From assembly GCA_947455145.1 (NCBI GenBank), contig CANGME010000010.1, forward strand, positions 62,001 through 126,000: a stretch of 64,000 nucleotides of DNA, written 5' to 3'. This document shows, piece after piece, positions 10,222 through 19,381 of this stretch. The translations under genes were made by a program, and so were the position numbers. The notes beneath the pieces are model-generated. The model did no database searches and was not told where the DNA came from. It worked only from the letters and a program-made list of their open reading frames with translations. The stretch is from Comamonadaceae bacterium. Its GTDB lineage: Bacteria; Pseudomonadota; Gammaproteobacteria; Burkholderiales; Burkholderiaceae_C. Every line of letters starts with the position of its first letter. Position 1 is the first letter of the stretch.

Positions 10222-10914
10222 ATGCTAAGCATCAAAAACATTAACCAGTATTACGGCGGCTCGCACATCCTGCGTGACGTGAGCGTGCAGGCGCACCTGG
10301 GCAAGGTCACGGTGCTGCTGGGTCGCAACGGCGTGGGCAAAACCACCTTGCTCAAATCCATCATGGGCTTGGTGCCGATCAAGACCGGCAGCATCACGCT
10401 GGACGACCAAGCCATCCACGACGCCAAGCCCTACGAGCGGGCCCGTGCCGGCATCGGTTTTGTGCCGCAGGGGCGTGAAATTTTTGCCCGACTCACGGTG
10501 CAAGAAAACCTGGCCATGGGCTTGGCCCACCGCCCTGCGGGCACGCCGATACCGCCCGAGTTGTATGAACTCTTCCCCGTGCTCAAGCAGATGCTGAACC
10601 GACGCGGTGGCGACCTCTCAGGCGGGCAGCAACAGCAACTGGCCATTGCGCGGGCCCTGGCTGCGAAACCGAAGTTGCTGATTTTGGATGAGCCCACCGA
10701 AGGCATCCAGCCCAGCATCATCAAAGACATTGGGCGCGTCATCCGCATGCTGGCCGATCGCGGCGACATGGCAATTTTGCTGGTGGAGCAGTACTACGAC
10801 TTCGCCCGTGAACTGGCCGACGACTACGCGGTGATGGAGCGCGGCGCGGTCATTGCCAGTGGCTTGGGTAAAGACATGGAGACAAACCAGGTGCGCCAAC
10901 TGGTGGCGATTTGA
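10222..10914 (+). CDS. urtE: Urea ABC transporter ATPase UrtE
   Basis: UrtE is the LivF-type ATPase completing the urea importer. The 230-residue protein has Walker A GRNGVGKTT, the signature LSGGQQQQLAIARAL, Walker B LLILDEPTEGIQPSI and the H-loop region LLVEQYYDFA. The QQYYD-type ending is typical of UrtE. It is separated from urtD by a palindrome and its stop directly abuts the end of convergent ureD, leaving no intergenic base. Confidence 0.95.
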   Translation: MLSIKNINQYYGGSHILRDVSVQAHLGKVTVLLGRNGVGKTTLLKSIMGLVPIKTGSITLDDQAIHDAKPYERARAGIGFVPQGREIFARLTVQENLAMGLAHRPAGTPIPPELYELFPVLKQMLNRRGGDLSGGQQQQLAIARALAAKPKLLILDEPTEGIQPSIIKDIGRVIRMLADRGDMAILLVEQYYDFARELADDYAVMERGAVIASGLGKDMETNQVRQLVAI

Positions 10915-11745
10915 TTAAGTTCGCCAGACTCTGGGTAGGCACGCCTGCATGTCCCATAAGCTCTCGCGCCAACAGGCCCGCAAGGCTTTAAGCAAGTCCA
11001 TTGCAGGCTCCACCAAGGGTGACAGCACGCGCACCACCATAACCTGCGGGTTGGGTGCGGTGGCCCCGGCGGTCAGGCGCAGCGGGTGAGCGTCCATAAC
11101 CGCACGCACGGCATCCAACGCACGCTCGCGCCGCTCACGGGTGATAGTTCGCCCCGAAACAAAAAACAAAGTGCCTATGCAACGGTGACCCGCCAAGCCC
11201 AGCGGGCCGTTCATCAGGCGCTCATCTGTGGCATCAATGCGCCCCTGCTCAAGCCACACGCCTGGAACTTCAATGTGTTGCGAGAAGCTACCGCGCTCAA
11301 ACGGCAACTGGGCCATGGGCAGACCCAAAGCGGTGATGTCCCAGCCCATCAGCTCAGCGCTCGGGGCCAGCTCAAAGACGGCGCGGTTGTGGGCATGGCA
11401 TTGGTCATAGGCAAGCGCCTCCAGCGGCAGCCATTCGAGCCGCGCACCATCTTCAAGCTGCGCGTGCACAGTTTGCGTGGCGGGCTCTCCCTGCGACCGG
11501 TAGAAGCGGGTGGCCCCGGGTGTGGTAATGAGGGCTTGGGCTGCTTGGGCGACGCGGATGTTGATCGCTAGAGTGTCCCCGCCCACCAAGCCACCGGGGG
11601 GGTGCACCAGCACGTTGTGGCACACCGCATCACCCTCGGGGTACAGGCTTTTGAGCAGACGCAGCGGGCCCTTGTGTTGGTAGTGCACCCCGGTCTTGCC
11701 CCCACTCAGGGCGTAGTCAAGATCGAGCGTGGCGTGCCAACCCAT
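10915..11745 (-). CDS. ureD: Urease accessory protein UreD
   Basis: UreD (UreH) binds apo-urease first and provides the tunnel for nickel delivery from UreG. The 276-residue product has the hallmark VHPPGGLVGGDTLAI, TTPGATRFYRS and the C-terminal ACLPRVWRT ending. It lies 6 kb from ureA with the whole urt operon between, and only 23 bp downstream of the ABC permease gene at 11769. It is therefore probably transcribed with that transporter rather than with the urease subunits (inference). Confidence 0.95.
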   Translation of the reverse strand: MGWHATLDLDYALSGGKTGVHYQHKGPLRLLKSLYPEGDAVCHNVLVHPPGGLVGGDTLAINIRVAQAAQALITTPGATRFYRSQGEPATQTVHAQLEDGARLEWLPLEALAYDQCHAHNRAVFELAPSAELMGWDITALGLPMAQLPFERGSFSQHIEVPGVWLEQGRIDATDERLMNGPLGLAGHRCIGTLFFVSGRTITRERRERALDAVRAVMDAHPLRLTAGATAPNPQVMVVRVLSPLVEPAMDLLKALRACWRESLWDMQACLPRVWRT

Positions 11746-11768
11746 GGGTGATGTCGTGACCCTGAGGT

Positions 11769-12536
11769 CTAGTGCCCTTGCGAGCCTCGGTGCGCCCAGC
11801 CTGTGGTGTGCTTCTCGATGAAGCTGAACAGCTCGTACATGGCCATGGCCATGACGCCCACCACCATCAAGCCGCTAAAGGCCAGGCCCATTTGCATGGC
11901 CGATCCGGCAGAGATCAAGAGGTAGCCAATACCCTCATTCGCGGCCGTCATCTCAGACACCGTAGTGCCAACAAACGCCAGGGTGATGGCCACTTTGAGC
12001 GAGCCGTAAAAGTAGGGCATGGAGCGCGGCAGGCCCACCTTGATCAGCACGTCCCAGCGCTTCGCACCCAGCACGCGCAACACGTCTTCCAACTCGGGTT
12101 CCAGCGTGGCCAAACCGGTGGCGATGTTGACCATGATGGGGAAGAATGAGATGAGAAAGGCCGTGAGAATCGCAGGCCCCACACCAATGCCAAACCACAC
12201 CACCAAGATGGGCACAAACGCCGCCTTGGGCAGGGCGTTAAACGCCGTCATCAGCGGGTAAACCGCAGCGTAAGCCAGGCGTGAGCTGCCAATCAAAAAG
12301 CCCAACATCACCCCGACCACGATGGCAATGCCAAAGCCCACCATCGTCACCCAAAAGGTGCGCCAGGCGTGGCCCGCAATCAGTTCTTTGTACTCCAGCG
12401 TCTGGCTCCAAATGCGCAAGGGGCTGGGAAATATGAACTCGGAGATTTGGAAGGCCGAGCAGATGATTTGCCAAAGCAAAATCACCACCAATAACAATAC
12501 CCAGGGTGACCAGAACTCGATTTGTTTTTTGGTCAT
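11769..12536 (-). CDS. ABC transporter permease, TauC/SsuC type
   Basis: This is the inner-membrane permease of a nitrate/sulfonate/taurine-family importer. The 255-residue protein has six predicted membrane segments and the cytoplasmic EAA-like loop (ALPKAAFVPILVVWFGIG and LPRSMPYFYGSLKVAI). It overlaps the upstream ATPase gene by ATGA. Third gene of the set binding protein-ATPase-permease, followed by ureD. The substrate cannot be read from the sequence. Confidence 0.88.
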   Translation of the reverse strand: MTKKQIEFWSPWVLLLVVILLWQIICSAFQISEFIFPSPLRIWSQTLEYKELIAGHAWRTFWVTMVGFGIAIVVGVMLGFLIGSSRLAYAAVYPLMTAFNALPKAAFVPILVVWFGIGVGPAILTAFLISFFPIMVNIATGLATLEPELEDVLRVLGAKRWDVLIKVGLPRSMPYFYGSLKVAITLAFVGTTVSEMTAANEGIGYLLISAGSAMQMGLAFSGLMVVGVMAMAMYELFSFIEKHTTGWAHRGSQGH

Positions 12537-13387
12537 GGCGCGGCTCCAACGCTTGGGGTGGTGGCTACTGTTGGTGCAGATTTACGAAACGCACCAATGT
12601 GGCCACGCAGCTCCAGCACAATGTCGGTGAACTCTTTGGTGTAGGTGATTTCCAGTTCGCGCGGGCGAGGCAGGTCGATCTCGCGTTTGACGACGAAACG
12701 GCCGGGGCTTTGGCTCATCACGTACACCGTGTCGGCCAAAAAAACCGACTCGCGCAAATCGTGCGTCACCAAAATCACGTTGAACTGTTGCTCAGTCCAC
12801 AGGTCACGCAAGATGCACCACAGGTCTTCACGGGTGAAGGCGTCCAGCGCGCCAAAGGGCTCGTCCAGTAACAGCATCTTGGGCTCATGGATCAGCGCGC
12901 GACAAATGCTGGCGCGCTGCTGCATGCCGCCTGAGAGCTGCCAGGGGAATTTGTCTTCATAGCCGCCCAAGCCCACTTTTTGCAGCAGGCGACGGGCACG
13001 CTCTTCAAACTCTTTGCGCTTGGCCTTGAACTGGCTGCGGTAAGGCTCAACAATCTCCAGCGGCAGCAGCACGTTGTCCACCGTGGTGCGCCAAGGCAGC
13101 AGCGAGGGCGCTTGAAACGACATGCCCGAGATTTTGAGCGGCCCGCGCACGGGCTGGCCGTCGATCATGATGCGCCCGCGTGAGGGCATCTTCAGCCCCG
13201 TGGCCAGTTTCATGAAGGTGGACTTGCCGCAACCCGACGGCCCGACAATAGCGATGAACTCGCCGGGTCGCACCTTCAGGTCAATGGCCTCAACTGCGAA
13301 GTTGTTTTGGGCCAGTAGCTCGTCGTTATAAGCCAGCCAAACGTCTTGGAAATCGACGAATGCCGGCGCCTCAAGTGTGTTGCTCAT
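12533..13387 (-). CDS. ABC transporter ATPase, TauB/SsuB type
   Basis: This ATPase powers the importer encoded with its neighbours. I use the ATG at 13387, which overlaps the binding-protein stop as TGATG, giving 284 residues; a GTG one codon upstream is also possible. It shows Walker A GPSGCGKST (about residues 49-57), the signature LSGGMQQRASICRAL, Walker B LLLDEPFGALDAFTRE and the switch His in VTHDLRES. Domain order and length match TauB/SsuB-like proteins. Confidence 0.9.
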   Translation of the reverse strand: MSNTLEAPAFVDFQDVWLAYNDELLAQNNFAVEAIDLKVRPGEFIAIVGPSGCGKSTFMKLATGLKMPSRGRIMIDGQPVRGPLKISGMSFQAPSLLPWRTTVDNVLLPLEIVEPYRSQFKAKRKEFEERARRLLQKVGLGGYEDKFPWQLSGGMQQRASICRALIHEPKMLLLDEPFGALDAFTREDLWCILRDLWTEQQFNVILVTHDLRESVFLADTVYVMSQSPGRFVVKREIDLPRPRELEITYTKEFTDIVLELRGHIGAFRKSAPTVATTPSVGAAP

Positions 13388-14415
13388 CACTTGGCAGGAA
13401 ATACGTTCAGTTCAGCTCTGGTGGGCAAGAAAGCGCCATTCCAGATGGCTTCGGCATTCACGCGATTCTTGGTGTTGAACGCGTCCGACACTTGCGAGGC
13501 CATCAGGAACAGACGCCCGGCATTGATCTGGCCAAAACCCTCGGCTCGGGCGTTGGGGCTGTTGATGGCGGTGTCAATGGCCAACTTAAGGCGACGGGTT
13601 TCCAGCTCGGAGTTGATGATGCCGTCACGCGCTTTCACGTCAGCAATCGCGGCAGCTGGGTTGGCCATTACTTCTTTGGCCCCTTTGGCAAAAGCCACCA
13701 AGAACGCCTTCACAGCGGCCGGGTTTTCTTTGATTAGCTTGGGGGAGGCGATGATGACGTTGCCGTACAGCTTCACGCCATGGGCAGCATAAGGCAGCAC
13801 CACCACGTCTTCAGCCTTGACGCCTCGCGCCTCCAAGTTGAGCAACGAGGTGAAAGTAAAGCCAGTGATAGCGTCCACGTCACCGCGGGCAAGCATGGTT
13901 TCGCGCAGGGGCGGATCCATGGACGTCCACTGCACGCCGCTGATGTTGTTGGCCTTGGCGAAGATGGGAAAGGCTTTGCGACCCGCGTCAAACACCGGTG
14001 CGCCGAACTTCTTGCCGCTCAACTCGGCAGGCGACTTGATGCCTGATTTTTTCAGCACCATTACTGCGGCGGGCGTGTCGTTGTAAACCACCATTACCGC
14101 CACGGGTTTGGTGGGCGCATCAGGGTTATTCGCGTGGAACTCCATCAGCGCGGCCAAGTCGGCAAAACCCATGTCATACGCGCCAGAGGCTACGCGCGTA
14201 ACCGTGCCGCCCGAGCCATTGCCCGCATCAATCGTCACATCCAGCTTGGCCGCCTTAAAGTAACCCTTCGCCGCAGGTGTCAGGAACAGAGCTGCTGGGC
14301 CTTCAAACCGCCAATCCAGCTGAAACTTGATCGGTGTGGCCTGCGCAAATGCAGTGACTGCACAAAGTGTGCTCGCCAAAATCGCGATTGCTTTTAGAAA
14401 GAAAGGCCTGCTCAT
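13387..14415 (-). CDS. ABC transporter substrate-binding protein, NMT1/THI5-like
   Basis: This periplasmic receptor begins at the ATG at 14415, preceded by AGGAG, and has a signal peptide (RPFFLKAIAILASTL ... AFA-QA). The mature part reads IKFQLDWRFEGPAALFLTPA, then AAKLDVTIDAGNGSGG and YDMGFADLAALMEF, typical of the NMT1/THI5/SsuA fold. Members bind pyrimidines, taurine, nitrate or sulfonates. Co-location with ureD hints at a nitrogen compound, but no specificity motif is recognised. A longer start at 14457 is disfavoured. Confidence 0.85.
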   Translation of the reverse strand: MSRPFFLKAIAILASTLCAVTAFAQATPIKFQLDWRFEGPAALFLTPAAKGYFKAAKLDVTIDAGNGSGGTVTRVASGAYDMGFADLAALMEFHANNPDAPTKPVAVMVVYNDTPAAVMVLKKSGIKSPAELSGKKFGAPVFDAGRKAFPIFAKANNISGVQWTSMDPPLRETMLARGDVDAITGFTFTSLLNLEARGVKAEDVVVLPYAAHGVKLYGNVIIASPKLIKENPAAVKAFLVAFAKGAKEVMANPAAAIADVKARDGIINSELETRRLKLAIDTAINSPNARAEGFGQINAGRLFLMASQVSDAFNTKNRVNAEAIWNGAFLPTRAELNVFPAK

Positions 14416-14455
14416 GAAAACTCCTATTGATAAGGACAATTTAATAAATTGCCAC

Positions 14456-14479
14456 AAGGTTGATGGTTAAACCAACCTT
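14456..14479. promoter_or_regulatory. Inverted repeat upstream of the NMT1-type transporter operon
   Basis: AAGGTTG (14456-14462) and CAACCTT (14473-14479) are separated by 10 bp and enclose the smaller palindrome GGTT-A-AACC. The site lies 41 bp upstream of the binding-protein ATG and 92 bp beyond the end of the upstream ATPase gene. There is no T-run after it on either strand, so an operator is more likely than a terminator. Confidence 0.4.
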
Positions 14480-14570
14480 ATCACAAGCACACTTCGTACC
14501 AACACCTCAACAAGCTTAGAAAAAGTTTTTCTTTGGCCTGGAAATTTTTGCTGGGGATGATGCCGGCCCG

Positions 14571-17060
14571 TTAAATGAAAGCACCACGTGCGCTGCCAAG
14601 ATCAATATCACCTTGCATCACCTTTTCAATTCCATCTTGCCTGAGAAGTTTCATTCCTTCGGCCTCCCCAGCTCTCGCAATTTGAGCTGCCGTGGCTCGC
14701 TCATGAATTAACTGCTTAATGTTTGGCGAGGTCACCAACAACTCATGCAGGCCGACTCGTCCTTTATAACCAGCATTGCAAGCCGGACATCCTTTTGAGT
14801 TCACTTTATTAAGTTTGAGTACATTGTCTTCACCATATCTTGCACGCCATGAATTAACAGTTTCAGCAGGATTCACATCGGTTCCAGCGCAATACTCGTG
14901 TGCCAGCTCCACAATTTCATGATCCGTTGCAACATAGGGTTGCTTGCATTTCGTACAAAGCTTGCGCACAAGGCGTTGCGAAAGAATTCCAATGAGTGCG
15001 TCTGCAAAGTTGAATGGGTCCATCCCCAAGTCAAGTAAACGCGTGACACTTTCCGCTGCACTGTTTGTGTGCAAGGTCGACAAGACAAGGTGCCCCGTAA
15101 GAGATGCTTCAATTCCTGTTTTGGCAGTTTCTTCGTCGCGCATTTCACCGACCATGATGACATCAGGATCAGCTCGCAAAAACGCCCGCATCGCTGCGGC
15201 GAAAGTCCAACCTATTTTCGCGTTGACCTGAACTTGCCGCAGACCAGACTGCGTGATCTCGATAGGGTCTTCAGCCGTCCATATCTTTGTATTAGGTTGG
15301 TTAATATGACGCAACATCGAATGCAAGGTGGTCGTCTTGCCAGAGCCCGTCGGGCCACAAACCAGAATCAAGCCATAGCTGCGGGCCACCATCTTTTTCA
15401 GTTCGCCAAGGTTGTAGGTGGACAACCCAAGCTTATCCATCGGCAGAGGTTCGGCTCCCGCAAGAATGCGCAGGACGATGTCCTCGAGATTGTTCGTCGT
15501 AGGTATGACGGCTACACGTAACTCAATGGCCATGCCGCCATGTCGACTGAAGTCAATCTTGCCATCCTGGGCAAGCCGACGTTCAGAGATATCCAGATCA
15601 GCCATGATCTTGATGCGCGACACCAAAGAACTGCGATTAGCGGGCTCCAACTCCAAATAGTCCGTCAATTCGCCGTCCTTGCGAAAGCGAATCAACAGAT
15701 TTCGGTTGCCAGGATTGGCTTCGATGTGAATGTCAGACGCACCTTGTGCGTACGCATCCATGATCATTTTGTTGACAAGCCGAACCATCGTGCTTTCGTT
15801 CACGCGTGCTGTTGATCCATCGAACTTCACTGATTCAGCAGGCTTGGGGGCTTCCCTCGACAATTGACCTGCCAGATCGTGCATTTCGATCAAACTTAGT
15901 TCTGCATGCGCGCGGGCTGTCGAAGTCTGAGAAAGTTCAAGTACTCCATCCGTATGCGGATCAAATACAAAGGGGGTCGTTTTACTATTTGGACTTGAGT
16001 ATTCCTTTGCAATTCTTTCCTGCAGATCGCTGGCAGCGGCCATGACCGGCACGATCGACAAGCCCGTTGAAAATCTAAGCTCTTGGGTGAAATCGATCAT
16101 TAACGGGTTTTCGACCGCTATCACAAGCGCACTGTTTGTGCAAAACAAAGGCAGCATTTGGTGCTGCTTGGCGAAACTCGCTTGGGACAGCTTTAGTGCA
16201 TCGCTGCTAACTTTAAACTCTCGCACATCAATGAAGGGGATGCCTAGTTTTATGGCCAGTGCCTCCTGAATTTGTTGCCGTGAAACTGCACCCATGTTTA
16301 TCAGAATTTCGCCGAGCGGTTGAGTACGATTACCTTTCTGGGCTAACAACGCTTGATCGAGTTGGTATTGCGTAATTAGATGGGCATCCATCAGTACCTG
16401 GCCTATCCTGACATTCGGACGTAGCACCTGCTCCTTGATGGCCTTCTCCAGCTCTATGGGCGACACGATAGCGCGCCGTCGCAAGAACTCGCCCAGAGGT
16501 TCGGCACGCAATGCTGCTTGCGCATCAAGGGCCGTTTCAAGTGTGCGCGAAGGAACAATATTTCCTTCAGCAAGTGCCTCTCCGAGAAGTGGTCCAATAT
16601 TGACGGCTTTCAATACAGCAGCAGGTATGAAGCACGACATGATCGCGTCACGGCTACTGTCCACGGGAAACAGAAATAGCCCGGACCCTTCCTTGACGAA
16701 ACCCTGGGTTTTCCCGGAAAAATCGGTGCCATCTTTAAACTGAACACGAAAGTTCTTCTGCACCATTACCTTCGCTGCAACGCTTCCGACACCTTCAATC
16801 GCAGCTGTATCTTGACGCAACATCAGTGGCTGAATGATCGTCACCACTCGCACTACATTGAGGAGAACATCCACTTGCTTGCCAAATGGGGTGGGCATGA
16901 TTGAGATAACGCCTTCAACAGGATCAAACCGTATCAGCTCACCCGTTAAGGTTTTTCTGTCAGTCAGCTCTACTGAACATTCACGACTACTTAGCCCAGT
17001 GATGCCATTGATCGGCAGATGAAAAGGCGGTGTTGGCCAGTGGAAATCCATAGGTGTCAT
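14571..17060 (-). CDS. GspE/PilB-like ATPase with four MshEN-type repeats (orphan)
   Basis: An assembly ATPase of the type II secretion/type IV pilus family. The 829-residue product has Walker A GPTGSGKTTT (569-578), the Asp box, Walker B (DPDVIMVGEMRDEETA), the His box (STLHTNSA) and a four-cysteine zinc site (C702, C705, C758, C761). Upstream of the ATPase are four repeats with L/IGxxL...IxxxxLxxAL starting at 159, 189, 219 and 249, exactly 30 residues apart. They resemble c-di-GMP-binding MshEN motifs. Residues about 26-75 and 103-153 look like two copies of one small beta-domain. No other secretion or pilus gene is nearby. The start has AAGGA 11 bp upstream. Confidence 0.88.
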   Translation of the reverse strand: MTPMDFHWPTPPFHLPINGITGLSSRECSVELTDRKTLTGELIRFDPVEGVISIMPTPFGKQVDVLLNVVRVVTIIQPLMLRQDTAAIEGVGSVAAKVMVQKNFRVQFKDGTDFSGKTQGFVKEGSGLFLFPVDSSRDAIMSCFIPAAVLKAVNIGPLLGEALAEGNIVPSRTLETALDAQAALRAEPLGEFLRRRAIVSPIELEKAIKEQVLRPNVRIGQVLMDAHLITQYQLDQALLAQKGNRTQPLGEILINMGAVSRQQIQEALAIKLGIPFIDVREFKVSSDALKLSQASFAKQHQMLPLFCTNSALVIAVENPLMIDFTQELRFSTGLSIVPVMAAASDLQERIAKEYSSPNSKTTPFVFDPHTDGVLELSQTSTARAHAELSLIEMHDLAGQLSREAPKPAESVKFDGSTARVNESTMVRLVNKMIMDAYAQGASDIHIEANPGNRNLLIRFRKDGELTDYLELEPANRSSLVSRIKIMADLDISERRLAQDGKIDFSRHGGMAIELRVAVIPTTNNLEDIVLRILAGAEPLPMDKLGLSTYNLGELKKMVARSYGLILVCGPTGSGKTTTLHSMLRHINQPNTKIWTAEDPIEITQSGLRQVQVNAKIGWTFAAAMRAFLRADPDVIMVGEMRDEETAKTGIEASLTGHLVLSTLHTNSAAESVTRLLDLGMDPFNFADALIGILSQRLVRKLCTKCKQPYVATDHEIVELAHEYCAGTDVNPAETVNSWRARYGEDNVLKLNKVNSKGCPACNAGYKGRVGLHELLVTSPNIKQLIHERATAAQIARAGEAEGMKLLRQDGIEKVMQGDIDLGSARGAFI

Positions 17061-17318
17061 ATATTCATATCCTTATGTGGCGCACTTCATCGATTACGTT
17101 TGAACTCAATCAAAACATCACAAGCATGCATGCCTGCCTGCACAATACATTGTTTCCAAACCATAGCGGTTCTTGTAAAAGTAGATTTAACTCGTTTTTT
17201 CGATTCAAATTCATTTTTATAGGAAGATTATTTGGCTTCACTAGTGAGCCCATTTTTGGTGCCCAACTATCTCAGCTAGGCCATCGGGATGGCTGAACTT
17301 ATTACCAAGAAAAGAACC

Positions 17319-18308
17319 ATGAGTACTTTTAAACACCCTTTCCAATTGAAAAATATAGTCGCCGCTTTGTGCTTGACCCTGTCCGTGTCAGGTGCTTTGG
17401 CACAAAGCACTTTCCCCAACAAGCCCATTACCATGGTCGTCGGCTTTGCACCCGGTGGAGGCACCGACATCGTGGCGCGCATCATTGCCCGACACTTGGG
17501 CGAGCAGCTTGGTCAAGCCGTGTTGGTGGACAACAAAACCGGCGCAGGCGGCAACATCGCCACCGACTACGTGGCCCGTTCCGAGCCCGATGGCTACACC
17601 TTGTTGCTGGGCAGCGTGGGCTCGCTTACCGTAGCGCCACACTTGGTGGCTAAGCTGCCCTACCGCCCGCTCGTTGACTTGGCCCCTGTGACCATGGCCG
17701 TGGTGTTCCCCAACGTGTTGGTGGTCAACCCGGCTTTCCCGGCCAAGACGCTGGCCGAGTACGTGAAAATTGCCAAAGACAAGCCCGGCACGGTGACGCA
17801 AGCCTCGTCCGGCATCGGCGGTGCGGGCCACTTGGCGGGAGAGCTTCTTAAAATTCGCGCTGGCATTGACGCCATCCACGTGGCCTACAAAGGCGGCGGT
17901 CCGGGCATGCTGGCGGTAATGGGCGGTGAGGTGAATGCCTACTACGCCACGCCGGTCTCAGCCGGACAGCAAATCAAAAACGGCAAAGTCCGCGCGCTGG
18001 CCACCACTGGCTTGAAGCGTGACCGCCTCTTGCCCGATGTGCCCACGGTGGCCGAATCAGGCTACCCGGGCTATGAGGCCACCAACTGGTACGCCTATGT
18101 CGTGCCCGCAAAAACACCGGCTGCGGTAGTGACGCGGCTGAATCAAGCGTTGGTCAAGACATTGACGAGCCCCGACGTTGTGGCCGCTCTACACAAGCAA
18201 GGCCTGGACCCCAGCCCCGGCACTCCTGCCGAATTGGCCGCTTTCATGCAAAGTGAATACGACACTTGGGGCAAAGTGGTGAAGCAAGCGGGCATCAAGG
18301 CTGAGTAA
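17319..18308 (+). CDS. Bug-family (TctC) periplasmic receptor 1
   Basis: Bug proteins are periplasmic receptors, some of which serve tripartite tricarboxylate transporters. From the ATG at 17319 the product has 329 residues: signal peptide (VAALCLTLSVSGALA-QS), then FPNKPITMVVGFAPGGGTDI, the usual start of a Bug domain. It also has DGYTLLLGSVGSL and HVAYKGGGPGMLAVMGGEV. An in-frame ATG at 17289 would add 10 residues. First gene of a rightward operon with an Ldh2-type dehydrogenase 32 bp downstream. No permease genes accompany it. Confidence 0.92.
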   Translation: MSTFKHPFQLKNIVAALCLTLSVSGALAQSTFPNKPITMVVGFAPGGGTDIVARIIARHLGEQLGQAVLVDNKTGAGGNIATDYVARSEPDGYTLLLGSVGSLTVAPHLVAKLPYRPLVDLAPVTMAVVFPNVLVVNPAFPAKTLAEYVKIAKDKPGTVTQASSGIGGAGHLAGELLKIRAGIDAIHVAYKGGGPGMLAVMGGEVNAYYATPVSAGQQIKNGKVRALATTGLKRDRLLPDVPTVAESGYPGYEATNWYAYVVPAKTPAAVVTRLNQALVKTLTSPDVVAALHKQGLDPSPGTPAELAAFMQSEYDTWGKVVKQAGIKAE

Positions 18309-18340
18309 AAATACGACGAATTTATTAAAAGGTTTTTTGA

Positions 18341-19369
18341 ATGAACACCCCCACACTTCTGTCAGAAGCCGAGCTAACCACCTTAGGCGTCAAAGCCTTT
18401 CAAGGCCTGGGCCTGACACAACAAGACGCGCAAGACGTCTGCCGCGTCTTGGTCATGGCCGACCTGTTTGGCCTGTCCACCCACGGCATGAGCCGGGTCG
18501 AGTCCTATGGCGAGCGCCTGCTGGTCAAGGGCATCAACCCGCGCCCCAACATCACGGTGGAGCGCGTGGCCCCGGCCCTGGTCAAGGTGGATGGTGACAA
18601 CGGCGTCGGCCCAGTGGTGGGTATGCGCAGCCTGCAAGCAGCCATGGATGTGGCGCGTGAGTGCGGCATTGGGATGGCGCTGGCGCGTGGCAGCAACCAC
18701 TTTGGCCCCATCTCGCCCTACTCGCTCATCGCCGCCGATGCCGGTTTTGCCAGCATCATCGGCAGCAACGCCACCACCACCATCGCCCCTTGGGGTGGCA
18801 CAGATGAGCGACTTGGCAATAGCCCACTGGGCTTTGGTGTGCCCAACCCCGGTGGCGCGCCGTTCTTGCTGGACATGGCCATGAGCGTGGTGGCGCGCGC
18901 CAAAATTCGCAGCGCGTTGAAGCGCGGCGAATCCATCCCCGACACTTGGGCCACCAACCGCGCGGGCTTAGCCACCACTGACCCCAAACAGGCGCTGGAT
19001 GGCTTCTTGCTGCCCATTGGCGGCCACAAGGGCTATGGCCTGGCTTTGGTGGTGGACATGTTGGCGGGGCTGTTGTCGGGCGCGGCTTACCTGAGCCATG
19101 TGAAGTCATGGGTCGATGCACCTGACGAACCGCAAAACCTGGGCCACTTCTTCATCCTGATCGACACCAAGTTCTTGGGCTCCGGCGAATGGCTGGCCAG
19201 CCGCATGACCGACTTTGCGGCCATCTTGCACGGCAGCCCGGCGGCTGACCCCACCAAGCCAGTGATCGTGCCAGGTGAGATTGAGCTGGGCAGGATGGCC
19301 AAGCAACGCCGCGATGGCATCCCCATCGACGCGGAGTTACTGACGCTTTTGCGTAAACATGCTGCCTAA
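18341..19369 (+). CDS. Malate/L-lactate dehydrogenase family oxidoreductase (Ldh2)
   Basis: A member of the non-Rossmann Ldh2/YlbC/YiaK family of NAD(P)-dependent 2-ketoacid or delta-1-piperideine reductases. The 342-residue protein has FGLSTHGMSRVESY at the N-terminus, the catalytic-region ARGSNHFGPISPYSL, and IGGHKGYGLALVVDML near the C-terminus, all hallmarks of the fold. It sits between two Bug receptor genes (12 bp before the next), suggesting it oxidises or reduces the imported hydroxy- or keto-acid (inference). Confidence 0.9.
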   Translation: MNTPTLLSEAELTTLGVKAFQGLGLTQQDAQDVCRVLVMADLFGLSTHGMSRVESYGERLLVKGINPRPNITVERVAPALVKVDGDNGVGPVVGMRSLQAAMDVARECGIGMALARGSNHFGPISPYSLIAADAGFASIIGSNATTTIAPWGGTDERLGNSPLGFGVPNPGGAPFLLDMAMSVVARAKIRSALKRGESIPDTWATNRAGLATTDPKQALDGFLLPIGGHKGYGLALVVDMLAGLLSGAAYLSHVKSWVDAPDEPQNLGHFFILIDTKFLGSGEWLASRMTDFAAILHGSPAADPTKPVIVPGEIELGRMAKQRRDGIPIDAELLTLLRKHAA

Positions 19370-19381
19370 AGGAGATCTGTA

